Assembly: GCA_029204225.1 (NCBI GenBank)
Contig: CM055113.1
Location: 12,958,491-13,022,490, forward strand
Origin: Diphasiastrum complanatum
Lineage: Eukaryota; Streptophyta; Lycopodiopsida; Lycopodiales; Lycopodiaceae
Direction of reading: 5' to 3'
DNA: 64,000 nt
The notes under the pieces are model-generated. The model saw nothing but the letters and a program-made list of their open reading frames with translations. It had not been told where the DNA came from and did no database searches. Each line of letters opens with the position of its first letter. The stretch's first letter is position 1. Shown piece by piece: positions 42,993 through 55,197 of the stretch. The translations under genes were made by a program, and so were the position numbers.

Positions 42993-43196
42993 AGATTTCA
43001 TTCTAGGAGTAAGCACATTGAACTGAAGTATCACTTTGTTAGAAGCAAAGTTCTCAACGAAGAGGTCAGATTGCAGTACTGTCGAACGCAAGATATGACA
43101 GCAGATATTTTTACCAAAGCATTAAGCTTGGATGCACACAGAAGGTTTTGTGTAGAACTAAGTTTAAAGGTCAAGGCATTCATGGATTCAGATTAG
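42993..43196 (+). pseudogene. Copia-D RNase H C-terminus
   Basis: RFHSRSKHIELKYHFVRSKV, then QYCRTQDMTADIFTKALSLD, is the end of copia pol. The stop TAG is at 43194-43196, right before the 3' LTR. Integrase, RT and most of RNase H are deleted between 42980 and 42993. Confidence 0.88.
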
Positions 43197-43199
43197 GAG

Positions 43200-44017
43200 T
43201 GTTGGATTATTCTCTTTCCTACTAATCGACTAATCAATTTTTAATCTTTATCCAACTGTTTATCCAGTTCTATGGATTTTTCCGTGCCTTTATGCAGTCT
43301 GCAGAATTACAAGTGTTTTTACATAGTCTGCAAAAATACATGGAGTTTGACAACAGTGTTGCATATTCTCTCTCTACAAACCCAGCAATGTTGTTTGTCA
43401 GGAACTGCATGTAAAAAAGCAATGTTGTCTTTTTCGCATTTTTTGTCTATCAAGAATTACATGTAAAAAATGCACTGTTGTCTTTTTTGCATTTTTCGTC
43501 TGTCAGGAATTACGTGCAAAAATGTAGCGTCGCCTTTTTTTGCATTTTTCGCTTGTCAAGAATTACATGCAAAAAGGCAGTGTCGTCTTTTTCGCATTTT
43601 TCGCCTATCAGAAATCACAAGGAAAAATGAAGTGTCACATTTTTCGCCTATGGCAATTTACATTCATTTATGCAGAATGACAGTTTACGTTCATTTATGC
43701 AGACAGGTGTTTACGGCCAATTGTCACCGCTTAACAGCAAACAACTTCTGAGAAGAACTAGATGAATGCCAACGGACTCCAGCCAACTGGCAATCACATT
43801 TGACGACCTAATTACTTATTATAAATCAGTTGTTCATACATCTCATTATCAACGTTATTGTGAATTGTGAAGGAGTTGAGTGCTATTACAGGACGCTTCT
43901 TGTGCTCTCATCAAGCAAATCGTTCACAATCAGAAAGTATTGTTGTTAGCTCTCTATCAAGCTTTCAAGCTTGAACTCTCTTGAGTACTCTAGCTCAGTC
44001 TTTTAGAGACTCCAACA
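43200..44017 (+). mobile_element. Copia-D 3' LTR
   Basis: Starts TGTTGGATTATTC after TTAGGAG, and ends TCCAACA at 44017, giving 7-bp inverted ends and 818 bp. It has the same minisatellite, CCAAT and TATA arrangement as the 5' LTR. The last 10 bp differ from the 5' copy, so the right end is probable but not proven. No target duplication matches the left flank of the 5' LTR. Confidence 0.78.
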
Positions 44018-44981
44018 ACTATTGCAACCCTATGTCTATTTTAACCCAGGTTGGGATCTTATTTCAACCTTGAAAATTGAAAGACCTGAATGGTCGAAAT
44101 AGACTTCGACTTAATTGGCCTTGTCGATCCAAGCCAATAATCCTTATAGATTTCAATTCTTAGGGCCGAAATAGGTTCTAACCCAGACTATGTAAAATGT
44201 CTTGTAATTCTTCCGACTGAATTAGTTGCCTTGTAGTTTTGCAGACTGTTAGAAGTAAAGTACATTTGCATACTTGACAAGTCGTTATTAAAAAATAGAA
44301 TTGGGTAGGAATTCTAACAGAAATGACAAAAGAGTAATTCTTTCCACAAATAAATTTGATCTGAAACTTGTTGTAAATAGGTCGTCTAGCAACAAAGAAT
44401 TCATAAATGCATCTACCAATAGCATTCAAATCTAGCTACTCTATGCCATCTCAAAGACAGATGTAGAAAAATGAGCAAAATAGAGATAATAAATGTATGG
44501 AATTCTTTCCAAAACAATATCAACTACTCCAACATGTTTCTCCACGACCTACTTGTTTTTATAGGTCAGAGAGATCACTCTCTCTCCTCTCTCTAGAGCC
44601 ATTTCTCCTAAAATAGTCACTATGTATACCAAACTAGCTATATTGGCCAAAATTGTCAATTTACATAAAAAATGAACTATTTGTGTATCCAAATACTTAA
44701 AGGTACTTGGACCCATCTAGAAATAGTATTCTAATATGGTTTCACATGTGTGAAAAAACCTTATGATGTTTACTTACAAATTTGGCCTCTCAAATGCCTA
44801 AAATAGCCAAGTACATGTTGACAATTTTTCACACAAACTTCTAGACTTTTTGTTCCACCTTGAGTGTTTGACACACGAGATCTTTGCCTAGTCTCACGCC
44901 AATGAATCACTGGAGCCACACACCTCAAGAGAACAACCAAGAAAAGCCATCCATGCTTTAACCCAAACGAGAAGCATCTGA
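44018..44981. other. No gene recognised
   Basis: Between Copia-D and the next solo LTR. No element ends or coding motifs. A CT-rich stretch (CTCTCTCTCCTCTCTCTAG) is at 44577. Confidence 0.45.
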
Positions 44982-45560
44982 TGTCATGTACTTTTAGTGC
45001 ATCAGTGCTTAGAAATATATTATGATATCCAATGTAAGCTTTGTTGGGCCCAAAAGAAATTATTAGCCTTAAGAATAAGGGCAATTCCCTCTTTAGCCCT
45101 CAAAGTACTTAAATAAGGATGATAGGCCAAGAAGGGCCCAAGTACATTTAATAGGCTTAACAAAGGTTAGCTATCCCTCAAGATAGTTATGTTTAGTTGG
45201 GTTAGGGCATTGTCTATAAGTAGGCAAGAAACATGACTTTTGAAGTCTTTTGGCTCATTTGCATTTGAGAGAACTCGAAGCTCCATCTCCTCTTCCTCCT
45301 CTGGGAATGTGAGCCTTGGGATCTTGATCTTGCTAGATCTCATGTGTCCCATCACATGCATTCATGTGTCCCATCACATGAATGCATGTATTTCCCTCAC
45401 TCTCCATTATGGAATCCATCTCGTTTTGAGCTTCATTTTGATATGAGCTTTGTGGTAGCTTGTGGTTATTGCTCATGTTTGGTTCTCTTCAACATAGGTG
45501 TGGTAGTTGCCTCCATTCCCTAGCTTCCTTGGCTTGGATTGAGAGGTATGGCACATGACA
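44982..45560 (+). mobile_element. Solo LTR (TGTCATGT family), copy 2
   Basis: 579 bp, starting TGTCATGT and ending ACATGACA (perfect 8-bp inverted ends). It matches the minus strand of the solo LTR at 19364-19819 in many blocks. It is longer because of insertions, for example a short tandem repeat of TGTGTCCCATCACATG near 45343-45380. TATA-like TCTATAAGTAGG lies near 45211. Flanks TCTGA and TCTAG only partly agree, so the target duplication has decayed. Confidence 0.87.
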
Positions 45561-46289
45561 TCTAGCCTCAATATCGCTCCACATTTATGGGTGACAACCC
45601 ACACCACCAAGGACGACCGTGTTTTTACCTAATGAGGCAAAACTTTGTTTACATCAATTTCTCGTATCATACAATGGAAGTTCCAACATCCAATTCACTT
45701 TGACAAGGTTTGATTGTGATTACACCTCACGCATCTTGGCATTGGTTCTCAAGTGTACCATAGTGTCCCGTTACAGTTGTACAAGCAATTGCACATATAG
45801 TTGCTCATAAATGCTTCTTCATCTATTCCTTGAACAGGGGATTGTGATGTCTCTACAACTATGAGGGGCTCAACAACAAGATTTGCATTATCAATGGACT
45901 AGCTAGCTCTCATGGTAGATGTTGCATTGGCACCTCAAGAGGAGATGGGACACCCAACTTAGCCTCATATGTTCAACCACTTGTTTGACCAAACTAGCTT
46001 ATCATCACACAAAAGCCAACGTCCCTGAGGCTTGCCATCTGTGGTATTTTTTTCAAAGACTAAAAGCTGCCATTTGGGTTGTGGCCCAAGTGTTGGAATG
46101 CACGGTATCTCTTTGCCCTTGATTTTTGATGTTTTAGACTTGATGTCCCAACCACCTCTTGAGGAGACATGCCATAGAAATTTAGCTATTTCCTCCTCAA
46201 TGCACCTGGGCTATGCAAATGCACGAGATGTGGGCCCAATTGGGGTAGATGCTATGCTGGTTGGCCCTTGGTAGGTTTTGCCAACATCT
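45561..46289. other. No gene recognised
   Basis: Unassigned sequence on the right of the solo LTR. It may be part of the decayed retroelement that follows on the minus strand. Confidence 0.35.
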
Positions 46290-47525
46290 GTTACTGGGTA
46301 CTACTCGGTCTCCTAATCATGGTTATCTTGTTGGGATATTTCGGCTCTTGGCCTGGAGTAGCAGTAGTGTTTGGTGGTGGAGGTATCACCATCGATGGAG
46401 TGGGTTGTGCAGTTGCCTGCTGTTGTTAATATGTTTGGAAGGTAGCCTTCGCTTTCTGTAACTCTTGGGATGCCAACAGCTTATAACTATTGAACTTTTG
46501 TTGGAAGCCCTGCAATGCTTGCCAGTGTACGTCCTCACCCTGTGTTGAAGGTGAGATTTCGTGCTATTGTGTGGGTTGCATTACTGGTTCAGAATTTGCG
46601 AGAAAGGCATTGTGTTCTGTAGTAGTGTATTGAATTCTTTGATGAGGCAATCCTTGTCAACCAGAGCTATGTCCAACTGGGCCTGCAACAATAAAACTTG
46701 TTGTTGATCGTTGACACTTGCCTTGCAGCATGCTGTAAAGCAAGTTGGAACTGGTTCACATATTATTGCCAAGTCTACTCTGTGGATATGCTTTGTTGGA
46801 GTTGAGCATTAGCGGCGTCTTTGTGCTGATTCGCCACTAGGATTTCATTCTGTAGGTTTTGAATTTTCTATGCTTGTAGCTTATTTTTCATGCCCATATT
46901 TTGAATGTAAACTACCAGAGCCTGCTTCTCTGTCAGTAATCGATTCATCAGAACTCCAAGGTGTTGATATAGGCCTTGGAGATATTGCGAATCTAGTGAA
47001 GTTGTTGTTGATGTGCTAGCTTGCCCCATTGGTACTACTAGATCCTATGTCTGTTCTTCCTCGAAGCTATCTAAAATTTGGAACCCTTTGGGAGTTGTCG
47101 CATCCTTGGAAATGGGCAATGAAACTAGCATTGGTGACAAGAATGTGTCATTGTTAAGGCCTGGTCCCGGACTTGAAATTGAGAGCAACTTGAGTGTCTT
47201 GCCCCTGTTGATACATGAATATCTGGTCCAGAGCCCCATCCTGGTCTTGGAGCTGAAGCGCTTCAAAAGGAGGTTGGAAAGATCAGACATACTGAAATCC
47301 AGGTTCATAAGCACCGACATTTGTAGTGATAGGAGGATGTTGGCTAGTGGATGTAATGTCAGTGGTGAGGTGGTTGGCGTGGTTATAACCACAGACCTTA
47401 TCCTCAAGGATTGTGGTGGCAAGGGTGCTAATGAGGGAACCAGTTACAAACTGGTGGCGCTGGTTGGGTTTGATAGCACATCTGAGTCTCGCTAGCACCA
47501 GATTGTGCCAGTTGTAATGAGAGAG
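46290..47525 (-). pseudogene. Decayed gag-like coding region, coiled coil and Gln/Pro-rich
   Basis: Several minus-strand frames, broken by stops and shifts, together spell a plausible protein. From the top are FEALQLQDQDGALDQIF and MYQQGQDTQVALNF, then DSQYLQGLYQHLGVLMNRLL and TEKQALVVYIQNMGMKNKLQ, then QNEILVANQHKDAANAQLQQ and LLQAQLDIALVDKDCLIKEF, and finally QGEDVHWQALQGFQQKF and the Pro-rich QPTPSMVIPPPPNTTATPGQ. A long coiled coil and a Gln/Pro-rich tail suggest a retroelement gag or similar structural protein, but I do not recognise the family. No zinc knuckle is seen. This could also be a pseudogene of a host protein. Confidence 0.35.
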
Positions 47526-47768
47526 TGTTGGCTACAAATTCGAGATGAGACTCGATGATTTTGTCAGCATAATAGAGGAAATTTGCTCCTTGCAAAGATT
47601 TTCCATGATCAAGAAGTTCAGCCTTGACGATCTAATATGTTATGTGGTCAACTAGGTACCCATTGTTGGTGTGAACTGTAGGGATGGTCATGTCTATGAA
47701 GGGAGAGATGGTTTGGATGGCTTTTCAGTGGGAGAGAGAAGGACATTTATCGAAAACAATGTTAATAT

Positions 47769-48724
47769 GACCCTTCTCTATATTATAAGTTTGTAGATAA
47801 CTTTGTAATTATACTTCTCATCTATGTAGATGATATCATTCTTTGTGGAAACAATGAGAAGTTAGTTGAAGAAACTAAGCATGCACTTGGTATTGAGTTT
47901 AAGATGCAGGACTTGGGAGTTCTTCACTATATTCTAGGCCTTGATATAGATTTTTGGAAAGGTCATGCATTTATAAGCCAAAGTAGATATGCGCTTTCCA
48001 TACTCAGGAAATTCCATATGGAAAACTGTAAAGGCATAGATACACCTATAGAGCACACTGTAAAAGTTCCTATGAAAGATGATGAAAAATCCTTTGAGGA
48101 CATCACTCTTTATAGGAGTCTTGTTGGCTCACTTATTTGGTTAACAGTGACTAGGCCCGATCTAAGCTTTTGTGTTCATAAGCTAAGTCAACACATGCGA
48201 AATCCAAAGTTATATCATTGGAAGTTGGCTAAAAGAATCTTGAGGTATATATCTTCTACCTTGGATTATGGATTGTTCTACAAAGGAGAAGATCTGACTC
48301 AATGATTGCTTTTTCAGATTCAGATTTTGCAGGATAGGAAATCCACAAGTGTTTACACTATATTTCTTGGAGGGAACTTGGTTTCTTGGCTATCAAAGAA
48401 GCAGACAATTATTTCTTTATCATCTTGTGAAGTTGAATACAAATCTCTTACAACCACAACAAAGGAGGTTTTATGGATAAAAAGGTTACTTTTGGAGCTA
48501 AAGTGTTATGCAGATGAAGATCTTCCAATTATCAAGAATGATAACATTTTTGCTCAGGCTCTTGCAAATAATCCAGTCTTTCATGCAAGGAGCAAGCATA
48601 TTGAAGTGGCTCATAATTTTGTAAGAGAAAAAGTCATTGGAAGAGAGATCTCATTGGAACATGTTGCATCTTCAGATTGTGTTGCAGATCTTCTCACCAA
48701 ACCTCTACTCAAGAATGTCTTGAT
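47769..48724 (+). pseudogene. Copia-A copy 2: RT catalytic region to RNase H
   Basis: The frame opens as DPSLYYKFVDNFVIILLIYV, with the RT catalytic YVDD at 47823-47834, then ETKHALGIEFKMQDLGVLHY and YRSLVGSLIWLTVTRPDLSF. A stop at 48303 and a small deletion in RNase H (LQ[..]DRKSTSVYTIFLGG) precede SLSSCEVEYKSL, ALANNPVFHARSKHIEVA and CVADLLTKPLLKN. It is better preserved than copy 1 in this part and shows what copy 1 lost. Gag, protease, integrase and the first half of RT are absent upstream, where unrelated minus-strand sequence lies. Confidence 0.9.
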
Positions 48725-49289
48725 GCATGTCCATGGTGATTTCCACTAAAATTCATGTTGTACATTAAAGGAGTGTGAATTGAGCACATATCCTTCTAGT
48801 GTAGCTCGGATTTGAGTTAGATAGGTTCAAATTTGATGACATGCAGTAGTTTAGATAACTTGCAAAGTCATATTGTATGCATGCAAGCCACATGCAATCA
48901 GTGCATGCAACATGCAAAGTAGTTTATGTGATCTACACATGTCTAGGCGGTTTTATGAGTTGACATGCAGTACATGCAACATACATGCATGCAGTTACAC
49001 ATGTGGATCTCTGGTAGGTGAATTAGTTCAGTTAAGTGGACTTTCCATGCAACTCCACTATAGGAATTCGAGTCTCTCTCATGTAGGGAAAGCTGGGCAT
49101 GTTTTGCCACATTGTGAATATTGGGATTTTGGTGTTTTGGATTCATTTGCTCTCTACCCGAGTTTTCTATGTTTGATTTTCTCTCTCTACTCAAGCATAC
49201 TGTTCTTTGATCAATCTTGTGCAATCACAACACCTCAATGAGATCCTGTAGGGTGTGTGGTGAAGTTCACACGTGCTAAAAACTTCACA
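48725..49289 (+). mobile_element. Copia-A 3' LTR (copy 2, 5'-truncated)
   Basis: Matches 2755-3422 of copy 1 but lacks the polypurine tract and the first 55-60 bp of the LTR, deleted together with the end of pol. It also lacks about 120 bp after CTCTCTAC near 49188. The right end is CTTCACA at 49289, and integrase of a different copia element follows directly. Confidence 0.82.
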
Positions 49290-49291
49290 TG

Positions 49292-51750
49292 AACTGGGCT
49301 GAGAAGTGGACTAAAAGGAAAGTCAAGCAGATCAGGACTAATAGAGGAGGAGAGTACATCTCCAACTGATTTACCGACTTTTGTAAAAGTCGAGGCATTC
49401 TTCACAGGAAGACAACAACTTATACACCACATCATAATGGTGTAGCGGAGAGGAAGAACAGAACTCTCATGGAAACTGCAAGATCCATAATGGCCTACTC
49501 AAAGGTATCAAGATCGTTATGGGCTGAGGCAGTAGCTACAGCCGCCTACCTGCAGAACAAGATAGGCAAGTCAAGCATTGCTCACACAACCCCACATGAG
49601 GTATGGTGGAGAAGCAAGCCAAATCTGGCTCATGTTCGAATCTTCGGATGTGTAGCATATGCACACATACCAGATAAGAAGAGGAAGAAACTAGACGAAA
49701 AGGTGGAGCAAGAATTCTTGGTTGGCTATGATATACATTTTGCATACTACAGAGTATACATGCCTCAAACCAATGAAGTAAAAACTATCAAAGATGTCAG
49801 ATTTGATGAGACAAGAACAATGACTGAGGAAGATCCAATCAGCTACGAAGTTCTCAGTAGACAGCACTATGACCTGCCAACATCGACAAAGGGAGTGGAC
49901 TCTGAGCATCCAAATGATGAAACTCAAATCCCAACTGAACTGAATGATAGTTCGGACGACGAACAGACCGACATATCGGGATTACCCAACACACCGGCGA
50001 TACACCGAGGTTTCGAGGTGCTGCTGTCAGCAGACTGGACAAAGGCAAAGCATCGTTGATCCTGTATTGTCTCCAAGGAGATCTGTCAGACAAAGAAGAG
50101 CACTAGTCAGAGATATACGTGACAGCTCATTTTCTGCTAAGGAAGAATTCTGTGGATTCGGGGGTGAACCACAAACTTACGAGGACGCCATCAACAATCT
50201 AGACAAGAACAAGTGGACCAAGGCCATGGAAGATAAAATGAGTTCCATGAAGCAAAATGAAATGTGGACTCTCGAGCCACTACCAGCCGACAGAAAGACT
50301 GTCAAGTGTAAGTGGGTCTACAAGCATAAGTATGGACCAGACGGCAATGTACTAAGATACAAAGCCAGGCTAGTTGCAAAAGACTTCTCACAGAGGTACG
50401 ACATTGATTATACAAATACATTCTCTCATGTTGTGAAGCACACATCACTACGCATATTATTTGCATACGCAGCTAGCTGCCTATGATATGAAGATCTACA
50501 TTGTAGATGAGAAGATAGTCTTTTTGCATGGTGAGCTGAAAGAAGGTCTACATGGACCAGCCACCAAGTTTTTACTGCGAGTCACTTGCTGACTATGCAT
50601 GCAGAATGCACAGAAGCATCTATGGACTGAAACAGTCCACCACAGGCAGTGGTACAAGAAGAAGGATCACGCACTTAGATCCTTGGGCTTCCAGCCTTTA
50701 AAGGTTGACTACAACGTTTATGTGAAAGTCATAAACGGGGAGATCATCATAATCAGTGTCTATGTAGATGACATGCTAATTCTGTCACGGAGTGACAATC
50801 TCATGGCATAGGTGAAGGCAGATATTTTGAGGCACTTCAAAATATTGGACCTAGGAGAAGCCAAATGCTACCTAGGTTTATAGATCGACAGAGATCTTCA
50901 GGCTGGGAGATTATATCTACACCAATCAAGATACGTTCAGAAGATCATTGATGATTTCAACATGACAGATTGCAAGGGAGTAAACTCTCCAATGGTTCCT
51001 GGCACAGTGCTGAAAAACGAAGACTGTCCCAGAGACGAAGCAGAACGACAAGCAATGGAGAATAAGCCTTACAAAAGGCTCATCGGTTCTTTGATGTACT
51101 TGGCAGACAATACGCGGCCAGACATTGCTTACGCAGTGTTCAGGTTGAGCCAATTCAATATCAATCCAGGTCCAATACACTGGAAGATCACCAAGAGGAT
51201 CCTGCAATATCTGTAGAACATGAAGGACTACGACCTATGCTATTGTCAAGATGTAGGATTCAAGATTGAATCCTACAGTGATCCAAGTTGGGCATCTCTG
51301 AAAGATGATACTCAAAGTGTCTCAAGAGGATGCACCGTAGCAGCCGATGCAGCTGTTATCTGGATCAACAGAAAATAGACAATAACTGCCCAATCATCCT
51401 GTGAGGCAGAATATGTTGCTGCAGCCAAAATGGCCAATGAGCTGACATGGCTCAGACAGTCCCTAGATGGACTAGGACAGAGCACCGATGAACCGTTGAT
51501 CCTACACATGGACAACACCTCTACTATTCATTTGACAAAAGACCCAGTGTTTCATTCCAAAAGAAAGCACATCGCCATCAAGTATCACTTGATCGGGGAT
51601 TTGGTTGAGAAGGACGAGCTGAAGACCACCTTCATACCGACAAAGCAAATGGTAGTTGATATCTTGACAAAGACATTGGATAAGGTAATGTTCGAAAGGC
51701 AGAGAGCCAAATTGGTAGTCAGAAAAATACACGCTTTAAGAGGGAGCTGA
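49292..51750 (+). pseudogene. Copia-E pol: integrase, RT and RNase H, with stops and shifts
   Basis: Integrase starts inside the core (IRTNRGGEYIS; the second catalytic Asp has become Asn). A stop follows, then HHNGVAERKNRTLMETARSI with the catalytic Glu kept, and FGCVAYAHIPDKKRKKLDEK. After a frameshift near 50020-50060 RT begins with TKAMEDKMSSMKQNEMWTL and CKWVYKHKYGPDGNVLRYKA. It carries YVDDM at 50761-50775 and CYLGL, then the connection region (YKRLIGSLMYLADNTRPDIA) and RNase H (YSDPSWASLKDD, SSCEAEYVAAAKMANELTWL, FHSKRKHIAIKYH). At least six stops or shifts are present. The pol stop at 51748-51750 follows the purine tract AAGAGGGAGC and may overlap the start of the 3' LTR (TGAAGAAAC). 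Confidence 0.92.
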
Positions 51751-52266
51751 AGAAACATTAAGTTTCTACTTTATAGCCTTAGTATTTTTTCTTTGTCTTT
51801 TAGACTGCTGCATAATTTTGACTAGTTTTTGCACATTCAACCTTCGATTTTTTTTTACTTTTTTGTCACATACTTAGAAAGGTGACACTTTGGGTTAGGC
51901 TGACACTCCAGAGTATCCATATGTAAGCCAGGGTAAGGAGGAACTATCAGCTCGGGCGTGAAGTTTTTCAAACTATCACGATCCACCGCCACCATGCAAC
52001 GTTAACATAAACGTACTTAAACGAATGCTTAGCTTAAACTTAGATAATCAATCTTGTAATCTAATCCAGCATGATATATGTATTGGATCAGAGACAGATT
52101 CATATACACATACACAGAGAGAATCCTAATTGCAATACCCAGTGAAGTGCATATCAAGGAAGAAAGATAGCTCTAGCAGTAGCTAGTTCCATTCGTGAAA
52201 AGAGAACACCTCTCTCACGCCGACGTGCTCATCTGAAGGAGACCACTTGATGTACTTGTTGATGGG
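51751..52266 (+). other. Probable Copia-E 3' LTR region, end not found
   Basis: Immediately downstream of the Copia-E purine tract, so LTR sequence is expected, starting TGAAGAAACATTAAG at 51748. I could not find a matching CTTCA end, and no second copy exists in the window. Confidence 0.4.
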
Positions 52267-53717
52267 TGTTGGACAAATGGACAAAAGGGCTCGAAGGGCA
52301 TGAAAATTGGCAAAGCCTCATTTTGAAGGGGGACACTTGGGATTTACTATAAAAGGACGCCACTCTTTGTGTTAAGAGATAGTTAGTACTTTTGTATGTT
52401 AGTATTTGTATGTTAGTACTTTTAGGAGTTGGCACTTTTGGGAGTTGCTTGCTTGTTTGAGTGTGCTTTGAAGTTAATTTCATTTTGTGGCTAATTGTTG
52501 TAAATGTTAGTTGCTCAATGTTAGTCACTTGCAATGTGAGTTAGTAGTTTGTGGGAGGTTAATGGTTGTTTTGTGCCCTCATGCCTATTTGTTGCTTGTG
52601 TGTTGTTAACTCCATAGTTAGTAAGGTGTATTCTAAACTTTGGCTTGATTGATTGCTTGAGGTGAGTTCAATGTTGATGGGTTGGTTAGAAGGATTGTGA
52701 GTTTCTTGAAATAGCTCAATGATAGTTGGATAATAATGAGATGATGTGAAGAGTTAGTACTTTTAAATGTTAGTACTTTTGTGAGTGAGGATTTTAGGAG
52801 TGGTTATGTTTGAGAGTTGAGAGTTGTAGTTGTCTTGGGGGTTGGGACTGATGTTACTTACTATGCTGGCTTGCTCATATTGAGGAGTTGAGAGATTGTG
52901 GTTGTTTGTGTTGATTGCTTGGACCTCATTACTAGTGCGAGTTCGGACTTTTGTCAAGCCCCTACTCCACCTAAGGTGCCCTTCACTTTCTTGGTCCTTG
53001 GTTTCTTTTAGTTCTTCATTCCCTTGGCATTTGATTTTTCCTTGTAGTATGCGTGGCCCGCCGGCCCTTGCCATTTGGTTTCTCGGGATTACCGACTGAT
53101 TTGTGTATTTTGCCCGCTCCTCGTAGTTTGCTCAATTTTACCCGTTAGAGTTTTTGCAAATTTTCAGTATTGCCCATAATTCACAGTTTGGTATTTGTCC
53201 ACTAAATTTTTTTCTTTGATGGCTCTTTGACTGAAGTCGACTTATTCAACATTCATGACTAGGGCTCCCACAACAACACGGTTTCCCTGAAAATGCACTA
53301 GGCAACCATATATTACTAAAATCAACTCTGTACATGGTAGGATTTTAGCACGGCTATGCCGACTATTTGTACAACTGGCCAAAAAGTCGTAAAACATTAT
53401 CACAGGCCATTTCTAAGGCCGCAAATTTTTTTCTAGCCTCATTTAGAGCGGGCTGGGACCCAACTCTAGGTGGACCGGCATTTTTGGCTCGGTCTTTACA
53501 AAAATTGACCACAAAATATTTTGACGATTTTTTCGAAAGTTAGTTTCTTACTTTTAAACTGTGTCTAGCCACTTTAGGGTGGGCTGGGACCCAATTTTAA
53601 GACAAATTTTTGCCAATTTTTCTGTAATAATCGGATTTTACATGCCGATTTTTTCAGGTTTTGCAAACTTAAGCTTCAATATTAGTCCGATTTTCCGTGC
53701 GGAAATATAGGCTAACA
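52267..53717 (+). mobile_element. Ty3/gypsy 5' LTR
   Basis: The right end ...GCTAACA at 53717 is followed by a gypsy-type primer site. A TATA box (ACTATAAAAGG, near 52350) lies about 85 bp after TGTTGGACAAATGG, which I take as the left end; this would give 1451 bp. The left end is inferred from the TATA position and TG start only, since inverted ends are short (TGTT/AACA). Internal repeated words GTTAGTACTTTT (52383-52427, 52756-52780) and GGGCTGGGACCCAA (53449, 53582) are present. Confidence 0.55.
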
Positions 53718-53718
53718 T

Positions 53719-53737
53719 TGGCGACTACCACTGGGTA
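53719..53737 (+). other. Gypsy-type primer-binding site
   Basis: TGGCGACTACCACTGGGTA closely resembles the TGGCGACTCCACTGGGGA primer sites of plant gypsy elements and lies right after an LTR ending in CA. Confidence 0.6.
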
Positions 53738-54545
53738 GTATGGTCCCCATACGGCGGACCCAGAGTCTCTTGTTTCACAGACCAGCTCCTGGCGGTGAAT
53801 CAAGTATAGTGGGCTTAGCACCCTTGCTAGGTGATGTTAGCCACAGTGAGTTGGCAGGATGTCTTCAATAGCTTCCTACCCAAAGGCCATTGATTGAGCC
53901 CTTAGGATCCATCTGCAACCGGATTGGATGTAACCGCAGCATCTTTGAACAATTTGGTGTCTTCATACCTGCAAAAACCCCCATGTGACCTAAATGGCAA
54001 ATGCTCCCATTCCCATCAGATGTAAGACAATGCCCACCTTCGGACCCATGCATGGAGGGATATGCAAATGCAAATCTCAGGATTGGAGATAGGATGATAT
54101 GGATGCAAGTCAACAGTATTGTGTCTAACACCATGTCATTGATGTGTGTGTGAATGCATATGCAATGAGGCTTTGATGCCCCAACTCTGAAACCGGTCCA
54201 GACTGGTGATTACCATTTTTTTTTTAAGACATTCAACATATAGCCTCTAAGAATTGATTCGACGGGGAATAACCATTTCTCCTCTTTGAACTGACTCTTC
54301 TCTCAAGCCTTATATTCTGACAGTAGTCCATGTAGGACAACTTACTGTCCTAAGATCCAATACACAAGATGGTAGGAAGTACTGGTTTTCCTCTAGTCTA
54401 TGGAATCAATTAGGAAAATCGTCCTCACCTCTTATGGATGTGTGAGGCGTCACTCATCCTCACAAATTGGTTCGAGATCTGATAGATACAGCTGAAGTCC
54501 TTTTTTTTTTCTTTACTTTTCTCTCAGTCTTTCTTTGTCTCTCTT
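53738..54545. other. Leader of the gypsy element, no coding region recognised
   Basis: Follows the primer site. No gag could be read on the plus strand before a minus-strand gag scrap of another gypsy element. Confidence 0.35.
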
Positions 54546-54770
54546 TTTCGGTTCTATTTTTCTTAGAGCTCCTTGAGTCGTTTAACATATAGGCGTACTG
54601 ATTCTCTTGGTTCTTGTTGTATCATAGTCAAAGCGAAGCTATCAACATTGTATTTGAGTCCAAACTCTGCTATAAACAGTTGTAACCGTTTCTCCAAGGT
54701 GGTAATGGAAGCTTTGGGTAAATTATAGTACCATCGTCTAGCTTTTGGACACAAAAGATATAGTTTTTTA
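54546..54770 (-). pseudogene. Ty3/gypsy gag scrap
   Basis: The minus strand encodes ARRWYYNLPKASITTLEKRL, AEFGLKYNVDSFALTMIQQE and RESVRLYVKRLKEL, the W-Y-x-N-L-P ... F-x-x-x-F ... R-x-Y-x-x-R-x-x-L signature of retrotransposon gag. It differs clearly from the gag at 55.6 kb and so belongs to another family. Confidence 0.75.
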
Positions 54771-54944
54771 GACGGTTTTTCCGGTTACAATCAAGTCTTT
54801 ATTAAGGAAGAAGATAGATAAAAAAACAAGTAGAGTTAAGAAGGGAGGAGGACCACCAAAACATCGATTATATATCACAGCTTAAAACTAAAAATTAATT
54901 TGAACCAATATCAAATGAATTCCTAGATGAGCACATAATGCGCA

Positions 54945-55197
54945 TTCAAACAGAATTGTCCATTTATTTAGACATTATTAATTTCTTACAGGATCCAATA
55001 ATTTCAATAAACAGTAGAAGATAGTTTTTCTTGTGAAAGTAGGACCCTACACGATTATAGATAAGGTACTATATAAATCAGGAGCTGATGATAACATTCG
55101 CCGCTGTTTAGAACCCACTGAAATCACTACCGTAATAAGAGCACTACATGAAGAAGATTCCGAAGGCCATTATGCACTTAAAAACACTGCCAAAACA
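54945..55197 (+). pseudogene. Gypsy host element H: pol, segment before integrase and HH part of the zinc motif
   Basis: LDIINFLQDPIISINSRR, a stop, then PYTIIDKVLYKSGADDNIRR and IRALHEEDSEGHYALKNTAK is the stretch that precedes integrase in gypsy pol. It includes the two His of the H2C2 zinc motif (LHEEDSEGHY); the two Cys are missing because unrelated gag coding follows in the same frame. Integrase of probably the same element resumes at 60052. Confidence 0.7.

Noticed and set aside
47013-47495. 160-codon plus-strand frame
   Set aside because: It lies opposite the minus-strand coiled-coil/Gln-rich region, which gives the more protein-like reading. No motif is seen on the plus strand.
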